Source: Beijerinckiaceae bacterium (GTDB lineage Bacteria > Bacteroidota > Bacteroidia > Chitinophagales > Chitinophagaceae). Taken from it: 44,787 nucleotides of DNA. The stretch's first letter is position 1; the number at the start of each line of letters is the position of its first letter. Below the pieces are notes generated by a model that worked only from the letters and a program-made list of their open reading frames with translations, was not told the origin of the DNA and made no database searches. This document shows, one piece after another, positions 25,507 through 34,401 of the stretch. Position numbers and translations under genes: made by a program. The DNA lies in contig CAJCIQ010000199.1 in the NCBI GenBank assembly GCA_903970475.1, positions 1-44,787 on the forward strand, written 5' to 3'.

Positions 25507-28470
25507 ATGTTTAAAAAGAAGATCCTCATCCTGTCGATGATTGCTTATGGATTGCTCGGTACCGTCGCGGCGGACTCCCAGGCTGTGGGGGGCGGCGCCC
25601 AGACCCGTATTTCCCTGGACGCAGACAGCGGGGCGGTTGTCTGGAAAGTGAAGCCCCAATCGGACATAGGGAGCGACAGCGTGCAGATATACCAGCAAGG
25701 CTATGATACAAAGGGATGGGTTTCTGCTGTAGTGCCGGGCATCGTATTTCAATCATACGTAAAAGCCGGACTGGAAAAAGATCCCAATTACGCAGACAAT
25801 ATTTACCAGGTTGATAAGTCAAAATATGACCGGAATTTCTGGTATAGAACTGAATTTAGTACGCCTTCTTTGACCGCTGATGGCCATCTATGGCTTCATT
25901 TCCGCGGTATTAACCGTAAAGGAGAAGTCTTCTTCAATGGTGTGCGCCTGGGGCTACTGGATGGATTTATGCAAAGGGGGGACTATGACATTACCTCCCT
26001 GGTAAAAACGGGTGGGCAGAACGTTTTGGCGGTGCTGGTCCACTGGCCAGGCAGGCCCATTGCCAACCACATGAGTCCCACCTATATTTCCAGCGACGGA
26101 TGGGATTGGATGCCTTCGGTCCCCGGATTACTCCAGGGGATTACCGATGAGGTATATCTGACCCAGACAGGCGGGGTTACCATAACAGACCCCTGGATCA
26201 GGACACAGGTACCTTCCCGTTCTGAAGCGGTTGTATCCCTTCAGTTGGGGCTGACCAATAATGGTTCCCAGGACGCCAAGGGCGTGGTAATGGTGAACAT
26301 TCAGCCTGGGAATATCAGGCTGTCCCGCAACGCTACCCTTCATCCTGGCCAGCACGATGAAGTCAATTTTGATCCAGGCAAATATGCAGCCCTGCATATT
26401 CAGAACCCGGCACTATGGTGGCCTAATGGATATGGAGATCCCAATCTGTATACTGCCACCATAAGCTACAGCGTGGATGGAAAAGTCTCTGAATCCCGGC
26501 AGATACGCTTTGGTATCCGCCAATACAGTTATGATACCACCGGCGGTGTTTTTCATATCAACATCAACGGAGAAAGGATATTTGTTCGGGGGGGTAACTG
26601 GGGAATGAGTGAATACTTGTTGAGGTGCAGGGGGAGCGAGTACGACTATAAAGTTCGCTTGCATAAAGAGATGCATTATAACATGATCCGAAATTGGATT
26701 GGATCTACCACGGATGAAGCCTTCTATGATGCTTGCGATAAGTATGGGATCATGGTTTGGGATGAATTTTGGTTAAACTCCCATCCCAACCTGCCGGATG
26801 ATGTTTTTGCCTTCAACTTCAATGCCGTTGAGAAAATAAAAAGGTTCCGTAATCACCCCTCCATTGCCGTTTGGTGTGCAGACAATGAAGGCACGCCCAT
26901 AGCCCCGCTCAACGGATGGTTGCGGGAGGACGTGCAGGCCTTCGACGCCGGGGATCGTTGGTATCAGCCGAACTCCCACCTGGGGGCATTAACCGGAAGC
27001 GGACCCTGGACCAATGGAAAACCCACTTGGTATTTTACCCGCTATCCTGGCGGTTTTGGGGGGAGCCCAGGCTGGGGTTTCCGTACGGAAATTGGGACGG
27101 CCGTCTTTACCACCTTTGAGAGCTTTAAGCAATTTATGCCCGATAGCACTTGGTGGCCCCGGAATCCCATGTGGGACAAGCATTTCTTCGGACCCTCTGC
27201 GGCCAATGCCGGTCCTAATACTTATGCGGAAACCATAGACAAGGACTATGGCAAAGCGACGGGCATTGAGGATTTTTGTAGAAAAGCCCAGCTCCTCAAC
27301 ATCGTAACCAATAAAGCCCTCTACGAAGGTTGGCAGCACAATATGTGGAATGATGCTTCCGGGGTCATGACCTGGATGAGCCAATCTGCTTACCCCTCCT
27401 TTGTATGGCAGACCTACGATTATTACTATGACCTGACGGGTGCATATTGGGGCGTCAAAACAGCTTGTGAACCCTTACACATACAATGGAGTCCCTCGGA
27501 CAATTCTGTGAAAGTGGTCAATACGACTTTAAGCGCTGTACAGGGTCTGCAAGCCAAAGCCTCCGTCTATAACCTAGATGGGAAGGTACAGGCCGCATAC
27601 GCACGTAACGCCACGATCGATGCCCCATCAGATACGGTCACGGAAGCTTTCCATTTGGATTTCAAACCCGATGACCTGGCCTTCGGTAAAACGGCCGTGG
27701 CCTCTTCTGGCGCACCGGAAGCTTCGGATGCAAGCGCAGTTACCGATGGCAACGGAGGCTCGCGTTGGTCCAGTGCTTACAGGGATGACGCCTGGATCTA
27801 TGTAGACCTGGGCCAGCCCCAGACTTTCCATAATATTTCGTTGAACTGGGAAGCCGCTTATGGATCAGCCTACAAAATCCTGGTATCCGATGATGCCGGC
27901 ACCTGGAAGGAAATCTACAGCACGGATCAGGGTAAAGGGGGTATGGAAAGGATCAGCTTTGCTCCTGTTACCGCCCGCTACATAAAAATGCAGGGGGTCC
28001 GCAGAGCCACTAATTTTGGATACTCCCTCTACGACTTTGAGGTCTATGGCCAAATCCACTCTTCCTTAAGTCCGGTCCATTTTATCCGGCTGGAATTAAG
28101 AGACGTAGCTGGTCAACTGGTCAGTGATAACTTTTATTGGCGGAGCCTCAAAGGAACGGATTACACCGCGCTCAATTCCATGCCTGCGGTGAAACTTAAG
28201 GTAACTTCGGCCCTGGTGGTGCGCGACGGAAAGGACTTCATAGAGGCGTCCATTACCAACCCCCGTGGGGCTAAAGCTCCAGCCTTTGCGGTGCGCGTTC
28301 AGGCGGTGCGCGCTTCAGATGGCCAGCGCATCCTCCCTGCCCTTCAGAATGACAACTATTTCACCCTCCTGCAAGGAGAAACCAAAAAGGTCACCTTTGA
28401 ATTTGACCCGGCCCTCCTGAATGGAGGTCAGTATAAATTGATCGTTGAGCCGTATAACAATGGCCGCTAG
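25507..28470 (+). CDS. GH2 glycosidase (endo-beta-mannosidase / exo-glucosaminidase-like) with embedded CBM32
   Basis: A 987-residue GH2 enzyme with a signal peptide. The order is an N-terminal jelly-roll (about 45-225, HFRGINRKGEVFFNG), an Ig-like domain, a TIM barrel (about 350-650) and C-terminal beta-domains. The retaining pair is visible as acid/base E461 (WCADNEG) and nucleophile E528 (FRTEIGTA). It resembles the subgroup of plant mannosylglycoprotein endo-beta-mannosidase and CsxA-type exo-glucosaminidases. With GH92 enzymes nearby, cleavage of the Man-beta-GlcNAc core is attractive but inferred. A F5/8 type C (CBM32-like) domain, starting AFGKTAVASSGAPEASDA and ending SLYDFEVYG, interrupts the C-terminal beta-sandwich. 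It lies 8 bases after GH92-2. Confidence 0.88.
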   Translation: MFKKKILILSMIAYGLLGTVAADSQAVGGGAQTRISLDADSGAVVWKVKPQSDIGSDSVQIYQQGYDTKGWVSAVVPGIVFQSYVKAGLEKDPNYADNIYQVDKSKYDRNFWYRTEFSTPSLTADGHLWLHFRGINRKGEVFFNGVRLGLLDGFMQRGDYDITSLVKTGGQNVLAVLVHWPGRPIANHMSPTYISSDGWDWMPSVPGLLQGITDEVYLTQTGGVTITDPWIRTQVPSRSEAVVSLQLGLTNNGSQDAKGVVMVNIQPGNIRLSRNATLHPGQHDEVNFDPGKYAALHIQNPALWWPNGYGDPNLYTATISYSVDGKVSESRQIRFGIRQYSYDTTGGVFHININGERIFVRGGNWGMSEYLLRCRGSEYDYKVRLHKEMHYNMIRNWIGSTTDEAFYDACDKYGIMVWDEFWLNSHPNLPDDVFAFNFNAVEKIKRFRNHPSIAVWCADNEGTPIAPLNGWLREDVQAFDAGDRWYQPNSHLGALTGSGPWTNGKPTWYFTRYPGGFGGSPGWGFRTEIGTAVFTTFESFKQFMPDSTWWPRNPMWDKHFFGPSAANAGPNTYAETIDKDYGKATGIEDFCRKAQLLNIVTNKALYEGWQHNMWNDASGVMTWMSQSAYPSFVWQTYDYYYDLTGAYWGVKTACEPLHIQWSPSDNSVKVVNTTLSAVQGLQAKASVYNLDGKVQAAYARNATIDAPSDTVTEAFHLDFKPDDLAFGKTAVASSGAPEASDASAVTDGNGGSRWSSAYRDDAWIYVDLGQPQTFHNISLNWEAAYGSAYKILVSDDAGTWKEIYSTDQGKGGMERISFAPVTARYIKMQGVRRATNFGYSLYDFEVYGQIHSSLSPVHFIRLELRDVAGQLVSDNFYWRSLKGTDYTALNSMPAVKLKVTSALVVRDGKDFIEASITNPRGAKAPAFAVRVQAVRASDGQRILPALQNDNYFTLLQGETKKVTFEFDPALLNGGQYKLIVEPYNNGR

Positions 28471-28492
28471 TATAACCAATGAAACTTATTCC

Positions 28493-30076
28493 ATGCGAAT
28501 TGTATGCTTATTGTTGAGTTTGAATCTGGCCCTGGGTAGCACATACGGGCACGCTCATGTGGCCGGACGCGGAGGATCTGCGCTGACCCCCGCGTGTGTC
28601 TCCGGATTGTCGCTGGTGCCTGGGTGTGTCTCCGGACTGCCGACGGCCACTGCGCCGGATACTTTGGCCTTGGGAAGTCCCCTGCAAAGTAATATGGTCG
28701 TGCAGGCAAACAAAGCCTTTAAGGTATGGGGCTGGGCCAATCCTGGTGCGACCGTACAGATACAGGCCGATTGGCTTTCTACGCCAGTTCAAGTCCAGGC
28801 CGATGCTTCCGGAAATTTTATGGGGATTATTGACGTTCCCGTCGCTAAGAAGAGAGATTATCAGGAACATACCCTGACGGTATCTAGTGAAGGTCATACC
28901 CAGACCCTTACCCATTTGTTGATTGGAGAGGTTTGGATTATGTCTGGTCAATCGAACATGCAGTACAGTACGAAGGACGTCACAGACTCCAGTGCAGAAC
29001 TCGCCGCTGCTGACCTTCCTCATATAAGGTTATTCAATGCAGACTTAAATTTCAGCGACCATCCGCTGAATACCATTAAGGGCAAATGGGTACTTTGCTC
29101 CCCTCAGACCGTTAGAAACTTCAGTGCAGTAGGTTACTTTTTTGGACGGCGCCTTCAGGCCCAACTGGATGTACCCGTCGGCATCATTTTCACGGGTATT
29201 GGCGCCAGTGCAGGACAGGCCTTTGTTCCACAGGAGGCCCTGGCTTCTGATACCATGTTGGATAGGGTATATCTTGAACCTTACCTGAACAGTCCCAAAT
29301 CCAAAGAAAAAATTGATGGGGGATTCTCCTTTGAAAAGGTGACTCGCCCCTTCCTATTGTATAACGCCATGATCCATCCCCTGATCAACCTGTCTGTTAG
29401 TGGGTTCTGCTGGTATCAAGGGGAGACCAACCGTTTGGAGCGGGCAAGTTATACGCGTCTGATTCAGACCATGATTGTGTCTTGGAGAAAGGATTTTGGA
29501 CAGGGCAATCTGCCCGTCTATCTGGTACATATTGCTCCTTACTTCTACGATAGGACAGATAGCACACTGGCGGAATGCGCCTACTTCAGAGAAGCACAAA
29601 GCAATATCACTGAACTGGATCATACGGCAGTAGTGACCACCATGGATTGTGGAGAACCCCGCAATCTCCATCCACATAATAAAAGGCCCATCGGAGAAAG
29701 ACTGGCAGCCACCGCCCTGAACAGAATTTACGGATTGAACGACGTCGTTTATCAGGGACCTGATTTCAATTATATGGAAGTAAAGGGCAAAGCCGTCACC
29801 GTCCACTTTAAACCCGGTACAACTTCCGGAGGACTAAAAACCAGTGATGGAGCAGCCCCTAATTATTTTACCCTGGCGGGCGCCGATGGGAAATTCTATC
29901 CTGCGGTGGCGACCATTGAGGACGATCATATTGTCCTGGTTTGTTCCAAAGTGAAAAAACCCGTGGCGGTGCGTTACGCGTTCACCAATTTTCCGATCAC
30001 CAATTTTACGAATGGAGCAGGATGGCCTGCTATGCCTTTTCGTTCGGATGATTGGGCGGAACCGCCTGTAAAATGA
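28493..30076 (+). CDS. Sialate O-acetylesterase-like (SASA domain) esterase
   Basis: A 527-residue secreted esterase of the SASA/SGNH group, which removes O-acetyl groups from sugars; the sialate label is historical and the substrate here is unknown. The start at 28493 follows the GH2 stop by 22 bases and yields a signal peptide (MRIVCLLLSLNLALG). GEVWIMSGQSNMQ carries nucleophile S154, then CWYQGETN, and the C-terminal DCGEPRNLHPHN supplies the Asp/His (H393 or H395). Between signal peptide and catalytic domain is a Gly/Ala/Pro stretch with a duplicated TGTGTCTCCGGA element, giving CVSGL twice. In context it would deacetylate mannan to let mannosidases proceed. Confidence 0.88.
   Translation: MRIVCLLLSLNLALGSTYGHAHVAGRGGSALTPACVSGLSLVPGCVSGLPTATAPDTLALGSPLQSNMVVQANKAFKVWGWANPGATVQIQADWLSTPVQVQADASGNFMGIIDVPVAKKRDYQEHTLTVSSEGHTQTLTHLLIGEVWIMSGQSNMQYSTKDVTDSSAELAAADLPHIRLFNADLNFSDHPLNTIKGKWVLCSPQTVRNFSAVGYFFGRRLQAQLDVPVGIIFTGIGASAGQAFVPQEALASDTMLDRVYLEPYLNSPKSKEKIDGGFSFEKVTRPFLLYNAMIHPLINLSVSGFCWYQGETNRLERASYTRLIQTMIVSWRKDFGQGNLPVYLVHIAPYFYDRTDSTLAECAYFREAQSNITELDHTAVVTTMDCGEPRNLHPHNKRPIGERLAATALNRIYGLNDVVYQGPDFNYMEVKGKAVTVHFKPGTTSGGLKTSDGAAPNYFTLAGADGKFYPAVATIEDDHIVLVCSKVKKPVAVRYAFTNFPITNFTNGAGWPAMPFRSDDWAEPPVK
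28595..28636 (+). repeat. 30-nt-period direct repeat inside the esterase gene
   Basis: TGTGTCTCCGGA occurs at 28595-28606 and again at 28625-28636, exactly 30 nt apart and in frame. It encodes CVSGL twice in the linker after the signal peptide. It adds a multiple of three and does not break the gene. Confidence 0.7.
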
Positions 30077-30116
30077 TTTGAACCATGCATCCCTGGCGCG
30101 CAAATAAATAGATAGA

Positions 30117-32984
30117 ATGTTAAGAAACTGTTTGATCATAGGATGTGTTTTGTGGAGTACTGGTCTGGTAAAAGCCCAGAAGATGTCTTATTTCGTGGAT
30201 GGTTACCACGGGGGCATCTATGGACACCTTCCACCCTGGCAAACCCATTTTATGGTAGAGCAGTTGGGTGCTCACCCGGATTGGAAAATCAACCTGGAGT
30301 TGGAGCCTGAGTCCTGGGATACGATAGCCCTCAAAGACTCCGCTGACCTGGCAGCATTTAAGCTCCTGGTGGCCGACCAAAGTGCTGACGGAAGAGTAGA
30401 ATACATCAACCCGAGCTACGGGCAGAGTTACCTGTATACCATCGGAGGAGAAAGCATCATCCGCCAATTCTATTATGGCATGCGCAAACTCAGGGAGCAT
30501 TTTCCTGGATTGGTTTTCAGCAGTTATTCCTCTGAGGAACCTTGCTTTACGAGTGCCCTTCCACAGATCTTGTTGGGTTATGGCATTTCGTACGCCTCCC
30601 TGAAAAATCCAAATACCTGTTGGGGAGGCTATACCCGAAATTATGGAGGAGAGCTGGTCAATTGGGTTGGGCCCGATGGAAGTAAGCTGATAACAGTTCC
30701 CCGTTACAAGGTGGAAAGTCTCAAACCCAAATCTACCTGGGAAACTATAGCCTCCAATAATTCTGTGGCTTATATCTCTAAGTCCTTTCAGGCAGGGATA
30801 CAACATCCGGTCGGTATGTGCCTTCAGGATGCGGGCTGGAATAATGGGCCCTGGATAAAGCCTGGTAACGATCATGTGCTAGGCACACCAGGGGAACGGG
30901 ACAATGTTAAAAGCACTTACCATCCCTTCACCTTCGTAACCTGGAGGGGATACATCGAAAAATATTCCATCCGCAAGCCTACCGCCGATTGGCACTTTTC
31001 TCAGGAAGACGTGTTGACCAGCCTGGTTTGGGGTGGGCAGATCCTTCAGCGCATAGCCCAACAGGTCCGGGCTGCGGAAAATAGGATTGTTGCTACGGAA
31101 AAGCTGGTTGCGATCGCTTCGGTTTGGGTCCCCGGCCCGGCCCCGGCGGCGGGCACTGGGGCCTCTTGCAACGGTTTTACCTGGCCCACGGCCTCCTTCG
31201 ACGAGGCCTGGAGAACGTTGTTGCTGGCTCAACACCACGACTGCTGGATCGTTCCCTATAACCAACGCGCCGGTATGAGTTGGGCCGATTATGTGGTGCA
31301 ATGGACCAGCAATACCCAGGCACGCTGTGATACTATTGCAGGGAATGCGTTTGCCGCGCTCGAAGGGGCCGGATCAGCGACCTCAACCAACACCAACAGC
31401 GGCATCAACACCAACAGCGGCACCGGTCCTGGTTCCAGAAGATCAGCGCTGCGCACTGTGCGCGTGGTGAACACGACTTTGGGTCGCCGGGTGGAGGTCG
31501 TTTCTTTCAAGCTTCCTGAAGGCTGGAAAGGGGCGGTAGTGACGGATAGGTACGTTATAGACAGTGAAGTGACTAGCCAGCCGGGCTGCAACGGTGAATG
31601 GCTCTTTAAAGCCAATGTCCCCTCTCTGGGAGAATCGGTCTATTTCATCAGGGAAGCGAAAACCGGCGACGGCGCTGGCACGGCTGGCGGGACTTCAACC
31701 GGTGCAGGCACGGCTGGCGGGACTTCAACCGGCGCTGGCACGGTAGCTTCGAACAGAGCGACCCTGGCCGGAGCGCATGCGTGGCGGGCCAAAGACGGTC
31801 ATTTCCGGATCGAAACCGATCAATACTCCATCACACTTGATCCCGCCAGGGGAGGCGCCATCAGCAAACTAATCGCAAAAAAATTAAACCATACTTCTTT
31901 TACTGATCCAAAGTCCATCCTGGCTTTTGGAGAAATGAGGGGGAACTTTTATAAAGAGGGTGGGTTTCACACCAACACGGAGGATACTGCGGCGATTACC
32001 ATTTTAGAAAACGGCCCACTCAGGGTTAAGATAGAAATACAGGGAAAGATCAGCACGCACCCCTTTACCCAGACCTTGACGCTTACCCAGGCCCAACCTA
32101 GGATAGATATACACCTGGACCTGAATTGGGAAGGAAATACAGGAATTGGTCAATCTCCGGACGAGGTTCGGGGAAAAGATTTGGCAAAAGCTTTTTACAA
32201 TGATTCCTTCAAGCTTCAGGCTTTATTCCCCGTTCCCTTTGCGCATCAACACATCTATAAGAACGCGCCCTTCGACGTGCTCCAGAGTCACCTGGACAAT
32301 ACATTCTTCCATAGCTGGGATAGTATCAAAAATGTAGTGATCCTGAACTGGGTGGACGTGACGGACGAACATACTCAATATGGGCTGGCCATGCTGACGG
32401 ATCATACGACTTCCTATGCGCACGGTCCTCACTATCCTTTAGGACTGACGCTTCAATATTCCGGAGATGGGCTGTTCTATAGAAATTATACGCTGAATGG
32501 GCCGTCCTCTATGAACTATGCCTTGATACCGCATATGGGAAAATGGGACCAAGCCCATATCTGGACCAAAAGTGTGGCCTGGAATGAACCGCTGATTGTT
32601 GATGTGAGCAGTGCCAGTCCAACCCGAGGCGCTGACGCGCAGGGTGAGCATCTTGTCTCGTTGACCCAAAAAGGGGCGGCTGGTCCTGAAACATCTGTTT
32701 TTTCCCTCATCAATACAACCAATGACTGGGAAGTGCCTTCCGTGATTCGCAAGGGCAATGAACTACAAGTTCGCTTTTTCAACGCCCAAGGCAGCAATGC
32801 GCCCCAGAAGGTCTATCCAGGTTTTGCGTTCACTTCGGTGCGCCTGGTTGATTTCAATGGGAAAACAATTCAAACATTGACATCAAAAAAAGACGCCAAA
32901 GGTAAAATCTTTATTGAACTGGGTATGCCCCGGTTCGGAATCCGTACCCTTCAATTTTCTATGACTAATTCAGAAAGACCATGA
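30117..32984 (+). CDS. GH38-like alpha-mannosidase family protein, divergent active site
   Basis: A 955-residue secreted protein resembling the GH38 family of zinc-dependent alpha-mannosidases. The signal peptide ends near KAQ. The N-domain includes YFVDGYHGGIYGHLPPW and NLELEPESWDT. AQHHDCWIVPYN (H373-H374-D375) corresponds to the GH38 HHDA...GT block, and the all-beta C-domain ends RFGIRTLQF. The segments expected to hold the other zinc ligands are unusual: the HxD motif reads H31-G-G, and the nucleophile block (usually IDPFGHS) aligns with SSEEPCFTS (E140-E141). It may use a different ligand set or a different substrate. Two repeat-rich linkers interrupt the middle. It is 40 bases after SASA and overlaps the next gene by 4. 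Confidence 0.75.
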   Translation: MLRNCLIIGCVLWSTGLVKAQKMSYFVDGYHGGIYGHLPPWQTHFMVEQLGAHPDWKINLELEPESWDTIALKDSADLAAFKLLVADQSADGRVEYINPSYGQSYLYTIGGESIIRQFYYGMRKLREHFPGLVFSSYSSEEPCFTSALPQILLGYGISYASLKNPNTCWGGYTRNYGGELVNWVGPDGSKLITVPRYKVESLKPKSTWETIASNNSVAYISKSFQAGIQHPVGMCLQDAGWNNGPWIKPGNDHVLGTPGERDNVKSTYHPFTFVTWRGYIEKYSIRKPTADWHFSQEDVLTSLVWGGQILQRIAQQVRAAENRIVATEKLVAIASVWVPGPAPAAGTGASCNGFTWPTASFDEAWRTLLLAQHHDCWIVPYNQRAGMSWADYVVQWTSNTQARCDTIAGNAFAALEGAGSATSTNTNSGINTNSGTGPGSRRSALRTVRVVNTTLGRRVEVVSFKLPEGWKGAVVTDRYVIDSEVTSQPGCNGEWLFKANVPSLGESVYFIREAKTGDGAGTAGGTSTGAGTAGGTSTGAGTVASNRATLAGAHAWRAKDGHFRIETDQYSITLDPARGGAISKLIAKKLNHTSFTDPKSILAFGEMRGNFYKEGGFHTNTEDTAAITILENGPLRVKIEIQGKISTHPFTQTLTLTQAQPRIDIHLDLNWEGNTGIGQSPDEVRGKDLAKAFYNDSFKLQALFPVPFAHQHIYKNAPFDVLQSHLDNTFFHSWDSIKNVVILNWVDVTDEHTQYGLAMLTDHTTSYAHGPHYPLGLTLQYSGDGLFYRNYTLNGPSSMNYALIPHMGKWDQAHIWTKSVAWNEPLIVDVSSASPTRGADAQGEHLVSLTQKGAAGPETSVFSLINTTNDWEVPSVIRKGNELQVRFFNAQGSNAPQKVYPGFAFTSVRLVDFNGKTIQTLTSKKDAKGKIFIELGMPRFGIRTLQFSMTNSERP
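31389..31424 (+). repeat. 18-nt tandem repeat inside the GH38-like gene
   Basis: Two in-frame copies of an 18-nt unit beginning AACACCAACAGCGGCA at 31389 and 31407 encode NTNSG-I and NTNSG-T. They lie in a Ser/Thr/Asn/Gly linker between the N-terminal catalytic part and the following beta-domain. Confidence 0.7.
31671..31743 (+). repeat. 30-nt tandem repeat inside the GH38-like gene
   Basis: Two full copies of a GC-rich 30-nt unit (31677-31706 and 31707-31736), differing at two bases, plus a partial third. They encode GTAGGTSTGA-type 10-residue repeats in frame, in a Gly/Thr linker before the C-terminal domain. Likely to vary in copy number by slippage. Confidence 0.85.
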
Positions 32985-34369
32985 TAAAGAAATGGATGAT
33001 GGCTGTGGCCATGACGAGCGTTAGTAGCGTTCTATTTGCTCAAAATGCTGCGATTGAGCCCTTCAAAAAGGGGGACAGGATTTGCTTTGTGGGAAACAGC
33101 ATAACGGAAGCAGGTTATTACGAGTCTTATATCTGGCTGTATTACATGCTTCATTATCCAACGAGGCCTATACGCATTTACAATATTGGCATAGGTGGAG
33201 ACAGGGCGCTGAACATGGTCGGCCGGTTTGAAGACGATATTCTTCCCCATAAACCTACAGTGGTTTGCCTGACCTTTGGAATGAATGACTCTGGTTATTT
33301 TGAGTGGTTGAACCCCAAGGCTGATTCGATAGGGAAGGCCCGTGTAGCGGAGTCCGAGCATTATTTTACCATTTTGGAGGATAAGTTGAAGGCTTTGCCG
33401 AATGTCCGCAAGATCATGATAGGCACCTCTCCCTATGATGAGACGATGAAGAACCCTAAAAATTATTATCCAGGAAAAAGCCAAGCAATGGAACAGATCG
33501 TTCAATTCCAGAAGCAGGCTGCCGTCAATAATCATTGGGATTTCGTGGATTTTTTCCATCCCATGACGGAGATCAATATCCGGGAACAGGCTGGGGATTC
33601 CACCTTTACCCTAACGGGTAATGACCGCATTCATCCTGGAAATGCAGGCCATATGGTGATGGCTTATTTGTTCCTCAAAAATCAGGGCCTGGGAAACAAG
33701 CCAGTGGCTGATGTGCAGATTGATGCGGCTGGTTCAAAAGTGACCAAAGCGGAGAATTGCAGCGTGACTGGCCTGAGTGCAGGAAACGGTGCAGTTCAGT
33801 TTAACTACCTGGCTAATTCCCTTCCTTATCCCATTGATACCATCAGTCGAATGTGGGACAATCCCCGCCCTCAATCCGGTGCGTCTAAGGTGATTCCTTT
33901 TTACCAGGAGTTCAACCGGGAAATGTTGACGGTTAAAGGCTTGAAGGATGGGAACTATGAGCTAAAGATAGACAGCGTTGTTATCGGCCAATGGACGGGA
34001 TCGGAGTTGGCAACGGGCATCAACCTAGCGGCTGAAGCCAGTACACCTGAATATGAACAGGCGATGGCTGTGCTTTGGTTGAACGAGGAGCGTATGCAAA
34101 TTGAGTCTAAGGTCAGGCAGTACTATTGGTTGGAGTTTAACTATCTCACCGATAAAGGGTTAAGGTTTAATGACAACAGAGCCGCCGTCGACTCCGTGCT
34201 TAAAGAATCTCAAAAGAACTGGTTTGTTGCTTCCAAAAGGGATAACTACAGGGAAGCCAGGTATCCAGCTGTTCGCCATGCGTGGGAGCGGCAAATGGAT
34301 CTCCTCATTGAAGAGATCTATACCATCAATCAACCGAAAGAACATAAGGTGACGCTGAAGGAGCTCTGA
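32981..34369 (+). CDS. SGNH/GDSL hydrolase (secreted esterase)
   Basis: A 462-residue secreted SGNH hydrolase with signal peptide ending VLFAQ. Block I is ICFVGNSITEAG with Ser40, block II is YNIGIGGDRA, block III is LTFGMNDSG, and block V is NDRIHPGNAGH with D215 and H218, so the catalytic set is complete. It most resembles carbohydrate-active acetylesterases and would deacylate the glycan alongside the SASA esterase. The region after residue 240 (about 220 residues, TNYELKIDSVVIGQWTG-like) is a beta-rich C-terminal extension common in these esterases. The start ATG overlaps the previous stop (ATGA), indicating translational coupling. Confidence 0.9.
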   Translation: MIKKWMMAVAMTSVSSVLFAQNAAIEPFKKGDRICFVGNSITEAGYYESYIWLYYMLHYPTRPIRIYNIGIGGDRALNMVGRFEDDILPHKPTVVCLTFGMNDSGYFEWLNPKADSIGKARVAESEHYFTILEDKLKALPNVRKIMIGTSPYDETMKNPKNYYPGKSQAMEQIVQFQKQAAVNNHWDFVDFFHPMTEINIREQAGDSTFTLTGNDRIHPGNAGHMVMAYLFLKNQGLGNKPVADVQIDAAGSKVTKAENCSVTGLSAGNGAVQFNYLANSLPYPIDTISRMWDNPRPQSGASKVIPFYQEFNREMLTVKGLKDGNYELKIDSVVIGQWTGSELATGINLAAEASTPEYEQAMAVLWLNEERMQIESKVRQYYWLEFNYLTDKGLRFNDNRAAVDSVLKESQKNWFVASKRDNYREARYPAVRHAWERQMDLLIEEIYTINQPKEHKVTLKEL

Positions 34370-34401
34370 GTCGGTTTACAATAAGGTAGCAAACTTATTG
34401 T

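Noticed and set aside
28595..31743. 30-nt-period repeats considered as a CRISPR array
   Set aside because: The copies are contiguous or very few, in frame, code for Gly/Thr-rich linkers, and have no spacers or cas genes nearby.
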